From assembly GCF_037974355.1 (NCBI RefSeq), contig NZ_CP150235.1:5766001-5830000 (forward strand): a stretch of DNA of 64,000 nucleotides. Direction: 5' to 3'. The notes under the pieces were generated by a model. It worked only from the letters and a program-made list of their open reading frames with translations, was not told where the DNA came from and searched no databases. Source of the DNA: Paenibacillus sp. FSL R5-0517. GTDB lineage: Bacteria > Bacillota > Bacilli > Paenibacillales > Paenibacillaceae. The translations under genes and the position numbers were made by a program. Position 1 is the stretch's first letter, and the number at the start of each line of letters is the position of its first letter. Positions 37,625-45,780 of this stretch are shown here, one piece after another.

Positions 37625-37725
37625 GGCAGATAAGCGCCAAGTCAGTTATAATGTAATTCTACATCCAGACTAAAGTTTCCTTCTTTTCCAGGTCCGATAC
37701 TACTCATACGATAGGAGCATTTTTC

Positions 37726-38106
37726 ATGATTTTTAAATCAGCAAAAATTAATGCTTTCCGCACTTGGGGATTACTACTGACCATGCTAGGGATGGGCCTA
37801 ATGATACTGGGAACAGCCGGAATTGTTTTCTGGGGACATGCTGGCAAGGTATTCGCAGCTGTAGGACTTGTCATCGGATTAATCGCCATGATGGCCAGTC
37901 TAGCCATTTATTTCTGGGCGGGTATGCTCTCCACCAGCGCAGTACAAGTCGACTGTCCGGAATGCGGGAAGTTAACCAAAATGCTAGGCAAAACGGATCG
38001 ATGTATGTTCTGTCATACCATCCTCACCCTGGATCCTAATAAGGCCAATATGACCAGTCAACAACTGAAAGCGCCTTCCACAACAGTTCCCCCCACTGAT
38101 GGTTAG
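37726..38106 (+). CDS. ygzB: YgzB family membrane protein with zinc ribbon (DUF2614)
   Basis: The 126 residues start MIFKSAKINAFRTWGLLLTMLGMG. Two TM helices (about 14-37 and 43-68) are followed by a cytoplasmic zinc ribbon with CPECGKLTKMLGKTDRCMFC, two CxxC pairs. This is the DUF2614/YgzB family, found beside perR and ygxA in Bacillus, and both are here too (36725 and 40244). The role is not known. The C-terminal tail is short and Thr/Pro rich. A bidirectional terminator follows. Confidence 0.88.
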   Translation: MIFKSAKINAFRTWGLLLTMLGMGLMILGTAGIVFWGHAGKVFAAVGLVIGLIAMMASLAIYFWAGMLSTSAVQVDCPECGKLTKMLGKTDRCMFCHTILTLDPNKANMTSQQLKAPSTTVPPTDG

Positions 38107-38160
38107 CACGAAATGATCTCCAACCGCTAAATGTCTTTGCCCTAATTTCATTGAAGAACA

Positions 38161-38194
38161 AAAAAGGCCCGGTATGTCTACCGGACCTTTTTGG
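38161..38194. terminator. Bidirectional terminator between ygzB and the GH18 gene
   Basis: AAAAAGGCCCGGTA / TACCGGACCTTTTT with a TGTC loop has T-tracts on both strands. It lies between convergent genes. Confidence 0.85.
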
Positions 38195-38371
38195 ACTTGG
38201 CTTATCAGTAAGTCCTTGTTGCTGTTTAATAGTCGAGATATGAAATTAAGTTATGATTCCTATAGCTAATAAAATGATAGATTACATATAAGGTGGTATC
38301 GAGCGGGAGCGCCTTCTGGCTTGGCAGAGAAGAACAGAGAAGCCATTCGTCGAACACCGAGCATGAGCCTA

Positions 38372-40102
38372 TTATTTCTGGTAACCGGCCTGCTTCAATA
38401 CCTCCCATGCAGAGGCGTTAGCAAAACTCCGATTCCATGCCGCTACTCCGCCCAGCTTCAAGGAAGCGATCAAATCCACGCGCGCCTGAAGGGACACGGC
38501 ATCTTCGATCCATATTTTCTTGGTAGCTCCTTCTTCCTCATATTCCACATAGTTTTGTCCACTTGCCTGATCCAGTTCGGGTTTGAGTTTCTTTTCTTGG
38601 ATCAGTTCCACGATGGTATTCATGCCTACCGCTTTGGAAGACACTTTAACCTCCCCTTGATCATTCTTCTCTTCCGTCCAGATTCTTGTATAGAGCGGAA
38701 CCGCCATGATCAATTTGTTAGAAGGTACTTCATCCTCCTCAAGTATGCGTCTCATGGAAGCCTCAGTCCATGGGAGAGACGCTACCGACCCAGCCTTGGG
38801 ACTGGCCGCCCAATGTTCATCATAAGCCATCACAATGACATAGTCTGCAAAAGAACCTAATGCACGGCGATCCAGAAAGGCGGACCACATTTCACTGTTC
38901 GATTTTGGTGTTACATCGATCGATAACATCAATCCATGTATGCGTGCCATCGCCTTGATCTCGCGCACAAACTGCGTAATATTCGGCCCGTCATCGGTAT
39001 ACACGTTCTCAAAGTCGATATTGATCCCATCCAATTGATACGTCTGTGCATACTCCAACATCTGCTCAATAATATGAGTACGTGTCTCGTAAGAAGCGAC
39101 AGCTTCTTTGGTAACGTCCGGGTCAAAGCTGTTATCCATAAGTCCCCATACTTCCATACCCGAACGGTGAGCCCAGTTCACATAAGCTTGGTTTCCCTTG
39201 CTTTTCACCGTGCCCTGTCCATCCGTAATGTGAAACCATGTGGGGCTGACCACATTCACACCAGGCATTTTACCGATAGAGCCCACATCAGGCTGACGGT
39301 TGTACACGGCTTCCCAAACCAGATTCACCGGTTTATTCTGCCACTTCTTCTCTGCTGCAGTCAGCGTATACTTGGGCGTGTCCACCTTCTTTTTCTCCGT
39401 GAGTGCAATATGATCATTATCTACATATCCGGCATATCCATTATCGAGTTGAACAAAACTCTGTTCATCACCCGTCTGCCATACACGTACCCGTGCATCC
39501 TTTTCCATATCGGCAATGATTGGTGAGGATTCTCCCCCACGTTTATATAACGGCACCGTCTTATCTGCTTTGGATGACAACGTATCAATCTCTGCATATT
39601 GTATCGTGTCTCCTCCACGCATCAGCAGTACAGCACCTGTTACCGAATCTTCCTGTATGGCGATGCCGTACACTTCCTTCAAAGGTTTGAGCGGAATGTA
39701 TGCTTCTCCATCCTTAACCTCAGGCTTAACCGTCATAGGATAATCTTTGTGATTAAGTTCTGCTTGTGTGCTGTCCTCTTTCATATGAAGAACTCGCTGA
39801 GGGGAAGCAATAATGATATCGCCTGACTCTGGTTCGTAACGTATGCCCGCATCAACTGCTTCTTGCAGCACCTTTACAGGCAACTTGAGTTGATCTCCTG
39901 TACCCAAGGCGTCTCCATCCATCAGTTGCCCATCTACAAAAATAGGCTGGCTTCTCCCTACCCAATCGGGGTCTTCATGGATCTGGTTCAACCATACATT
40001 TGTTATAAGCCAGTAAGCCCCTCCAGCGATCAGACAAGCCCCGAGAAAACCGGGCCAAAATGAACGTCGCTTCTGACGTGTATATCTGCTTTTTCTACCC
40101 AA
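38372..40102 (-). CDS. GH18-family glycoside hydrolase with N-terminal anchor and SH3-like domain
   Basis: The 576-residue protein has a basic N-terminus and one TM/signal anchor (about 16-36). A copper-amine-oxidase-N-like region (about 50-165) is followed by an SH3b-like segment (VPLYKRGGESSPIIADMEKDARVRVW..., about 183-235) and a GH18 TIM barrel (about 258-576). The catalytic motif is DGINIDFE at 358-365, with the proton donor E365; position 361 is N where many GH18 enzymes have D. YVIVMAYDEHW matches the family's substrate motif. This matches the spore/cell-wall peptidoglycan hydrolase group (YvbX/YaaH relatives). Convergent to ygzB. Confidence 0.87.
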   Translation of the reverse strand: MGRKSRYTRQKRRSFWPGFLGACLIAGGAYWLITNVWLNQIHEDPDWVGRSQPIFVDGQLMDGDALGTGDQLKLPVKVLQEAVDAGIRYEPESGDIIIASPQRVLHMKEDSTQAELNHKDYPMTVKPEVKDGEAYIPLKPLKEVYGIAIQEDSVTGAVLLMRGGDTIQYAEIDTLSSKADKTVPLYKRGGESSPIIADMEKDARVRVWQTGDEQSFVQLDNGYAGYVDNDHIALTEKKKVDTPKYTLTAAEKKWQNKPVNLVWEAVYNRQPDVGSIGKMPGVNVVSPTWFHITDGQGTVKSKGNQAYVNWAHRSGMEVWGLMDNSFDPDVTKEAVASYETRTHIIEQMLEYAQTYQLDGINIDFENVYTDDGPNITQFVREIKAMARIHGLMLSIDVTPKSNSEMWSAFLDRRALGSFADYVIVMAYDEHWAASPKAGSVASLPWTEASMRRILEEDEVPSNKLIMAVPLYTRIWTEEKNDQGEVKVSSKAVGMNTIVELIQEKKLKPELDQASGQNYVEYEEEGATKKIWIEDAVSLQARVDLIASLKLGGVAAWNRSFANASAWEVLKQAGYQK

Positions 40103-40183
40103 ACGTCTACCTCCGTTAATTATGCTGAATCATAAGGATATGCGCATAAGTTGTTTTAAAAATGAATGTTTTGCATAAATGCT

Positions 40184-40223
40184 AAAAAAAAACGTGAAGA
40201 ATCCATACTGAATTCTGCACGTT
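40184..40223 (-). terminator. Intrinsic terminator after perR
   Basis: AACGTG-AGAAT / ATTCT-CACGTT hairpin with a bulge, followed by a run of nine T on the minus strand. Confidence 0.85.
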
Positions 40224-40243
40224 AATATTGTAATTCAACTCTC

Positions 40244-40666
40244 TTAATCCCTGCAACTTTTGCAAACGCCATACACTTCCAATCGGTGGCCGTGTACTTC
40301 AAATCCTGTACTAGACTCCGCCTGAAGCTCTACACTTTTCAGTGAAGGATAGCTAAAGTCTTCAATCTTGCCGCATTGATCACAGATAACATGATAATGA
40401 TCCGTCACATTGGCATCGAAGCGGCTTGAATTATCTCCGTATGTCAATTCCCGGACCATGCCAGCTTCCAGAAACATCTTCAAATTGTTATATACCGTTG
40501 CCACGCTCATACTGGGAAATTGGGGTTCAAGGGCTCGGTAAATTTCATCGGCTGTCGGATGCCCCATGGATTCCATCAGATAGTTCAATATGGCATGACG
40601 CTGGGGTGTAATACGGACACCGGTCGTTTTCAGATGCTCCAACGCATGTTGGACACGTGTTGCCAT
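40244..40666 (-). CDS. perR: PerR, peroxide-sensing Fur-family repressor
   Basis: A winged-helix metalloregulator of 140 residues, starting at ATG 40666 (MATRVQHALEHLKTTGVR) behind GGTGGG. The DNA-binding part (20-90) has TPQRHAILNYL and MSVATVYNNLKMFLEAG. The metal-site residues of PerR are seen: H36 (peroxide-oxidised in PerR), HYH, and D in KIEDF, the aspartate that distinguishes PerR from Fur. Structural zinc cysteines are in CDQCG and VCKSC. It controls catalase, AhpCF and iron storage. The long N-terminal frame extension to 40768 is unlikely to be translated. The neighbours ygzB and ygxA match the Bacillus perR locus. Confidence 0.93.
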   Translation of the reverse strand: MATRVQHALEHLKTTGVRITPQRHAILNYLMESMGHPTADEIYRALEPQFPSMSVATVYNNLKMFLEAGMVRELTYGDNSSRFDANVTDHYHVICDQCGKIEDFSYPSLKSVELQAESSTGFEVHGHRLEVYGVCKSCRD

Positions 40667-40833
40667 AAAACCCACCGCCTTACCTTTCATTCTCTGGTGA
40701 AGAGTGATTAACTGTCTCCTCGCACAGAGTTGATTCCCGGCCATGAAGAACGACAATCCATCTTTCATGCCGTGTAATCTTGCCAGTGTATATTTATTGT
40801 ACGGCGATTACAAGTTTATTGTCAACGCGGCAG

Positions 40834-42246
40834 TCAAGGAACCTCTGTAGAATCATCCTGGGAATTTGGTCCGTCCTCGGTAGTCTGTTCCAGATTTTCA
40901 GCCGTATCTTCAGAATCAGGTAGGACTGTTTCAGGCGTAGATACAGCCGGGTTCCGCTGAATGGTAAGATCGCTATTTCCTTCGATTTTCACCCTATACT
41001 CACCTTCGCCCAGCTGGCCTTCTATGGTTTTGTTCTGTACTTTTAAAGGCAGATCGGTACTTAGATCTCCATAACTGCTGGAACCCGCAAGACTGTAGTC
41101 TCCGCGATCAGGAAGTAATATGTTAATGGCTCCCACAGCACTGTACACATCCCAGTCTCCCCCGACTTTGGAAGATACGATGTTAATACTGCCATTAAGC
41201 GATTGAGCTTTAATACCCAGATTGGCTCCATCCAGCGTAATATTACCGTTACGTGTCTCTGCGGTGAATTCTCCTACGGAGTCTGCAATACTGATACTTC
41301 CCACTTGTGTGGTTAGATCGACATCACCGGATACCCCTCGAGCCTTCATGTCTCCACGGTTACTGTCCAGATCTACATTACCAATGGCGTTGGCTACAAT
41401 GACATCTCCGTTCAAGGTTTTCCCTGAGATATCTCCAACAGCATTGGTAATCCGGATACGTCCGTTACCCGTTTCGGCCAGTATGGTACTAATCGCTTCC
41501 GGACGGTTTAATAATATGGCTCCATTGGAAGTTCGAATATCCAGATTAAAACGACGATCATCTGGGATTGTGATAGTAAGATTCATACGCGGCTGCGTTT
41601 TTTCATTATCTCCATACGTCTTGCCTGTAGCCTTGATATGAATGACTTTTGTACCATCGGTCTCTACAAAAGAGGCTGCTGCAACCGCCTTTGCCTGTAC
41701 TTCCGTCGTCTGATCTACCCAGACAACCGTTCGTACCTCAATCTCCTCCGTATCACCCCGTTGCACCGAGATATCTCCGTTGACACCTTCGACTACAAGA
41801 TCCGACGTATCCATGCGAACAGGTACACGAATCGTGCCCTTATCCTCCATATATCCTGCCGCTTGACTGTAGTCCATGGATGCCGCTCCGAGATTTAGAC
41901 TTACTCTATTCCATAAGTGCATGTAGTGATCCTGCTCGGTGACGATAAACACGGAAGCCGCCAAAATCAGTGAGGCCAGAATGCCTTTGGCATCGGGTCT
42001 GAAACGTACTTTGACTTGTTCATCAGGATTGCTCAGCTTATTAGATTGCACTTTTTTCCTTCTGCGTGTCCAGAGGAACAGCACAATATATTCAACACCT
42101 AGAACAACGAGCAAAAATGGCCACCAGTCCACCATCTCATATACATAGTCAGTTCCCCACCGTTTATCCATAATCAACAGCACACCGACCGCTACGATTA
42201 AGGCGGCAGCCGTATAGCGGCCAACCCGGACTTTACGGTTCATCAC
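40834..42246 (-). CDS. Membrane protein with LiaF-type TM region and DUF4097 beta-strand repeats
   Basis: The 470 residues have three N-terminal TM segments (about 10-28, 40-58 and 88-104). A long region of short repeated beta strands follows (about 125-430): GDISVQRG, NGAILLNRPE, NGRIRITNA, GDISGKTLNGDVIVANA, GNVDLDSNRGDM, the right-handed beta-helix pattern of DUF4097. The C-terminal tail is acidic and Thr/Asp rich. DUF4097 proteins are often linked to envelope stress signalling and to anti-sigma systems. It is transcribed after the small membrane protein at 42270. The LiaF-like N-terminus suggests a tie to the Lia/Psp stress genes at 20-25 kb. Confidence 0.8.
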   Translation of the reverse strand: MMNRKVRVGRYTAAALIVAVGVLLIMDKRWGTDYVYEMVDWWPFLLVVLGVEYIVLFLWTRRRKKVQSNKLSNPDEQVKVRFRPDAKGILASLILAASVFIVTEQDHYMHLWNRVSLNLGAASMDYSQAAGYMEDKGTIRVPVRMDTSDLVVEGVNGDISVQRGDTEEIEVRTVVWVDQTTEVQAKAVAAASFVETDGTKVIHIKATGKTYGDNEKTQPRMNLTITIPDDRRFNLDIRTSNGAILLNRPEAISTILAETGNGRIRITNAVGDISGKTLNGDVIVANAIGNVDLDSNRGDMKARGVSGDVDLTTQVGSISIADSVGEFTAETRNGNITLDGANLGIKAQSLNGSINIVSSKVGGDWDVYSAVGAINILLPDRGDYSLAGSSSYGDLSTDLPLKVQNKTIEGQLGEGEYRVKIEGNSDLTIQRNPAVSTPETVLPDSEDTAENLEQTTEDGPNSQDDSTEVP

Positions 42247-42269
42247 GTTCCCCCCTTGTATCGTTTCGA

Positions 42270-42863
42270 CTACAATTTTTTCTTGTTCAACATGACCCAG
42301 AACTCACGCCCAAACAGAAGCAAACCTCCCGCGATCATGAGAACCGCAAACGAATATCCGCCGTACATAGCAAGGATCTCTTGGAACCAGCGCGGTTTAC
42401 GGAAAAACAGCACCATCAATGATCCTCCTACAATTAAAAGTAATCCAAACGATATTCCTCTCTCCCAGACCATCATTGCATCTCGTATAGAACGTTCGTT
42501 GGATAATGGCTTGTCCGCGGTTGCCTGGGTTACGGCTCTACGTCTGCGCATCATGACCCAATCCGCAGATTGCAGTACATCATATACATTGTAAAAGTAA
42601 ATAACCGGGATACACAAAGCCAGCAGGATAAGCAGTGGCACATTGATCTGTATACCAATGGATGAGAAGTAAAGCACTGCTGACAAGTCAAGCAAAACAA
42701 GCAGCATAAAGGTCAAACCTCTCATGTACAGTCTCAGATAAATATGACCCAAGCCAGGTATAATGGCACTCAGTAATCCCGCAATAAACTTGTGAGTCCG
42801 ATTCCTGATCGGTTTGCTCTGACCCGTGCTGTTCTTTCTGTTTGATTGACGTCTCCGTTTCAT
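42270..42863 (-). CDS. Multi-pass membrane protein of unknown function
   Basis: The 197 residues begin with a very basic N-terminus (MKRRRQSNRKNSTGQSKP) and about five TM helices, the first of them KFIAGLLSAIIPGLGHIYLRLYMRGL. The IPGLGHIYLRLYMRG stretch is the TM2/YtgA-like glycine-rich turn found in many small bacterial membrane proteins. It lies 23 bases upstream of the DUF4097 gene, so they form one transcription unit. Nothing in it points to an enzymatic function; a role together with the next protein in envelope sensing is a guess. Confidence 0.75.
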   Translation of the reverse strand: MKRRRQSNRKNSTGQSKPIRNRTHKFIAGLLSAIIPGLGHIYLRLYMRGLTFMLLVLLDLSAVLYFSSIGIQINVPLLILLALCIPVIYFYNVYDVLQSADWVMMRRRRAVTQATADKPLSNERSIRDAMMVWERGISFGLLLIVGGSLMVLFFRKPRWFQEILAMYGGYSFAVLMIAGGLLLFGREFWVMLNKKKL

Positions 42864-42965
42864 AACATACTCCTCTCTTCTGAACTGACCTTCCGCTCTT
42901 CATGCATTTGGTTAGATAGTACCCTAAAGAGCAAGGAGAGTAACTGGAAGAAATATGGATATGAC

Positions 42966-43001
42966 CAAAAACCCTCCGGCACTACTGGCCTGGGGAGGGT
43001 T
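42966..43001 (-). terminator. Intrinsic terminator after the MgtC-like gene
   Basis: ACCCTCCCCAGGCC / GGCACTACTGGCC-type hairpin (outer stem ACCCTCC / GGAGGGT) followed by TTTTTGG on the minus strand. Confidence 0.8.
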
Positions 43002-43010
43002 GTAATTCAT

Positions 43011-43721
43011 TTATTCGACCGATACCTTGGTAACGTGTTCCCACTGTCTTAACTTGGATACCAAGCCTACCGTTTTGAAATCATGAGGTACCTGAACATG
43101 TAACACAATCTCAATTTTACGTTCAACTGACACCATCTCGGCATATGCCAGGTCTTGTTCATTCACGGTGATTTTACGAATTTTGATCTTCTCCTGTTCC
43201 ATGCATGAGGACAGTTGCTCTAGAAAACCGGGTTCTGACAAAGTATGAAGTGTAACCACATGCAGTTTGTTCCCTCGTAAATACCTCAACTCTAACTTAT
43301 TGAAGACCCATAGATTAAGCAATACCAGGACCGTTGATACGATGGAGGCAAAAAAGAATCCCGCACCTGCTGCAAGCCCAATGGCTGCAACAACCCAGAT
43401 TGAAGCAGCTGTCGTCAGTCCGGTAATGGATTTACCAGTGAAGAGAATTGTTCCTGCTCCCAGGAATCCAACACCCGTAATTACAGCAGTGGCCAGACGT
43501 GCTGGATCGATCCTTACATTTAATTCATTAGCAAAATCTTTAAAACCATAAACAGACAACATCATAATTAATGCAGAACCAAGACATACCAGGATATGGG
43601 TACGCAAACCGGCCGCATGATTGGACCGTTCCCGCTCCAGGCCTACGAGCCCTCCAAGCAGCATAGCCAGCAATAATCGTAATAAAATGTGCCACTCATC
43701 AATGAACCAGGGATCGCCCAA
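43011..43721 (-). CDS. MgtC/SapB family membrane protein
   Basis: The 236 residues open with LLRLLLAMLLGGLVGLERER (about 10-30), the MgtC hallmark, followed by several TM helices (HILVCLGSALIMMLSVYGF, ITGVGFLGAGTILF). A cytoplasmic C-terminal region of about 85 residues resembles an ACT-like domain (LHVVTLHTLSEPGFLEQLSSCMEQEKIKIRKITV). The family is associated with Mg2+ limitation and ATP synthase regulation. Single gene. Confidence 0.9.
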   Translation of the reverse strand: MGDPWFIDEWHILLRLLLAMLLGGLVGLERERSNHAAGLRTHILVCLGSALIMMLSVYGFKDFANELNVRIDPARLATAVITGVGFLGAGTILFTGKSITGLTTAASIWVVAAIGLAAGAGFFFASIVSTVLVLLNLWVFNKLELRYLRGNKLHVVTLHTLSEPGFLEQLSSCMEQEKIKIRKITVNEQDLAYAEMVSVERKIEIVLHVQVPHDFKTVGLVSKLRQWEHVTKVSVE

Positions 43722-43753
43722 AGTCGGTATTCCTCCTCAAGTTGTTCATATTA

Positions 43754-44218
43754 TTAAAGTTTATTCTTGTGAAAAGTCGTTAATTCCACTCCAGGTGCAA
43801 TCTGTGTGACTTCCACGGGATGAAAACCAAATCTGGTGTACAGATTGACAGCGGGTTGATTCAGCGTTCCTGTGGAGACGATATAACGCGGAAGATCCGC
43901 ATGCTGTTCCAACACGTACGTCATCAAAGATGCTGCGATTCCCTTGCGAAAGTGATCCGGGTGCACCATCATTCGTGTAATGGTCAGTGTATTCTCCTCT
44001 TCCTCCGCTACAGCGACAGCCCCGATAAGTTCTCCGTCATCATGGATACAGCCGTAAAAGCTCTCTCCACAATCCCGTAGTGTCTCCATTGTATCCATCA
44101 AAGGAGGAATCTCCTGAAATCCGATGATTTCGGCTTCCAATCGATAAGCTACATGTTGTAGTCTCCATAACTGCCCCAACATCTCCAGATCACTCAATGA
44201 CAATGGTTGAATGTTCAT
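43754..44218 (-). CDS. GNAT-family N-acetyltransferase
   Basis: The 154 residues include acetyl-CoA-binding motif A, RMMVHPDHFRKGIAASLMTYVLE (about 87-109), with the R/QxxGxG/A-type loop RKGIA. The terminal part NQPAVNLYTRFGFHPVEV follows the family pattern. The acceptor substrate is unknown. It is the only small enzyme between MgtC and gatB and is probably monocistronic. Confidence 0.88.
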   Translation of the reverse strand: MNIQPLSLSDLEMLGQLWRLQHVAYRLEAEIIGFQEIPPLMDTMETLRDCGESFYGCIHDDGELIGAVAVAEEEENTLTITRMMVHPDHFRKGIAASLMTYVLEQHADLPRYIVSTGTLNQPAVNLYTRFGFHPVEVTQIAPGVELTTFHKNKL

Positions 44219-44260
44219 ATCCGATCCCCCGTCCGAAATACATTTGTATCTATCAATACC

Positions 44261-44292
44261 AAAAAGAGGCTGTCACAGGGACGAGCCTCTTT
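44261..44292 (-). terminator. Intrinsic terminator of the gatCAB operon
   Basis: AAAGAGGCT / AGCCTCTTT hairpin with a 12-base loop, T-tract on the minus strand. Confidence 0.8.
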
Positions 44293-44314
44293 CTGTCCGG
44301 CCTCACCGGAAGGA

Positions 44315-45754
44315 TTAGCGGTTCAGTACATCTGCAAGCAGTTGGTTGGCTAAAGCAGGATTCGCCTTGCCTTTACTTTCTTTCATAACCTGACCAACAA
44401 GGAAGCCAATGGCTTTTTGTTTACCGGCTTTATAGTCTTCTACGGATTGAGGGTTATTCGCGACAACCTGCTCAACGATGGCAAGAATGGCGCCTTCATC
44501 ACTAATCTGCACAAGACCTTTCTCTTCAACGATCTGCTGTGGAAGCTTACCGCTCTCCAGCATTTCCTTGAATACGGTTTTGGCGATTTTGCTGTTAATG
44601 GTCCCCTTCTCCAGCAGTCCGATCATCTCGCCCAAACCTTGACCTGTCAGTGGAACCTGAGTCACCTCAAGATTGCTCGTATTCAGGTAACCCAGCAAGT
44701 CGCCCATAATCCAGTTGGATACGGATTTGGCATCCTGAGTGAATTTCAAACTATCTTCAAACAGATCGGCTATAGCCTTGGATGAAGTAATAACTTCTGC
44801 ATCATAGCTAGGTAACCCATAATCAGCCGTGTAACGGGCTTTACGCTCGTCCGGGAGCTCAGGTATGGTAGCCTTGATACGCTCTTTCCAGGCTGCATCA
44901 ATATGCAGCTTCACGAGATCCGGGTCCGGGAAATAACGGTAGTCATGCGCCTGTTCCTTACCACGCATCGACAGTGTTTTTCCTTGCGCTTCGTCCCAGC
45001 GACGTGTCTCCTGCACCACTTCACCGCCATCATCCAGAATCTCAGCCTGACGATATTGTTCATATTCGAGACCACGTTGAACACCACGGAAGGAGTTCAT
45101 GTTCTTCAGCTCGGCTCTTGTTCCCAGTTTCTCCTGTCCATGTGGACGCAAACTGATGTTGGCGTCGCAACGCAGTGAACCTTCTTCCATCTTCACGTCC
45201 GATACATCACAGTACTGCATGATGGCGCGTAATTTTTCAAGATATGCACGTGCTTCTTCCGGAGAAGAAATCTCAGGTTCGGATACAATCTCCACAAGCG
45301 GAGTACCGACACGGTTGAAGTCCACCAAAGACGCGTATCCGCCATCAATATGTGTGAGCTTCCCTGCATCTTCCTCCAAGTGAAGACGCGTGATGCCGAT
45401 TCGTTTCGTTTCACCATTCACTTCGATATCAATCCAGCCGTTCTCACCGATCGGTTGATCGAATTGCGAGATCTGATAGGCTTTTGGTGAGTCAGGGTAA
45501 AAGTAGTTTTTACGGTCAAACTTGCTGACATCAGCAATCGTACAATTGAGAGCCATCGCTGCCTTCATGGCGTAGTCCACCGCCTGACGATTCAGTACAG
45601 GCAGTACACCCGGATGTCCGAGACAGACCGGGCAGGTATGCGTGTTCGGCGGAGCTCCAAAAGCTGTGGAGCAGCCACAGAAAATTTTGGAGTTCGTATG
45701 CAACTCCACGTGGACTTCAAGTCCAACGACCGTTTCATATTTAGATGCGGACAT
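44315..45754 (-). CDS. gatB: Aspartyl/glutamyl-tRNA amidotransferase subunit B
   Basis: The 479 residues include the start MSASKYETVVGLEVHVELHTNSKIFCGC, with the cysteine pair of the zinc site completed by CPVCLG. DFNRVGTPLVEIVSEP and LRCDANISLRPHG are the catalytic kinase/cradle hallmarks. The C-terminal GatB/Yqey tail domain ends LLADVLNR. With GatA and GatC it converts Glu-tRNA(Gln) (and Asp-tRNA(Asn)) to the amide form, which fits a bacterium without GlnRS. A tRNA-Gln (TTG) is encoded at 30155. Third gene of gatCAB. Confidence 0.97.
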   Translation of the reverse strand: MSASKYETVVGLEVHVELHTNSKIFCGCSTAFGAPPNTHTCPVCLGHPGVLPVLNRQAVDYAMKAAMALNCTIADVSKFDRKNYFYPDSPKAYQISQFDQPIGENGWIDIEVNGETKRIGITRLHLEEDAGKLTHIDGGYASLVDFNRVGTPLVEIVSEPEISSPEEARAYLEKLRAIMQYCDVSDVKMEEGSLRCDANISLRPHGQEKLGTRAELKNMNSFRGVQRGLEYEQYRQAEILDDGGEVVQETRRWDEAQGKTLSMRGKEQAHDYRYFPDPDLVKLHIDAAWKERIKATIPELPDERKARYTADYGLPSYDAEVITSSKAIADLFEDSLKFTQDAKSVSNWIMGDLLGYLNTSNLEVTQVPLTGQGLGEMIGLLEKGTINSKIAKTVFKEMLESGKLPQQIVEEKGLVQISDEGAILAIVEQVVANNPQSVEDYKAGKQKAIGFLVGQVMKESKGKANPALANQLLADVLNR

Positions 45755-45780
45755 TTCTATATTCCTCCGTTCCGGGCAGT

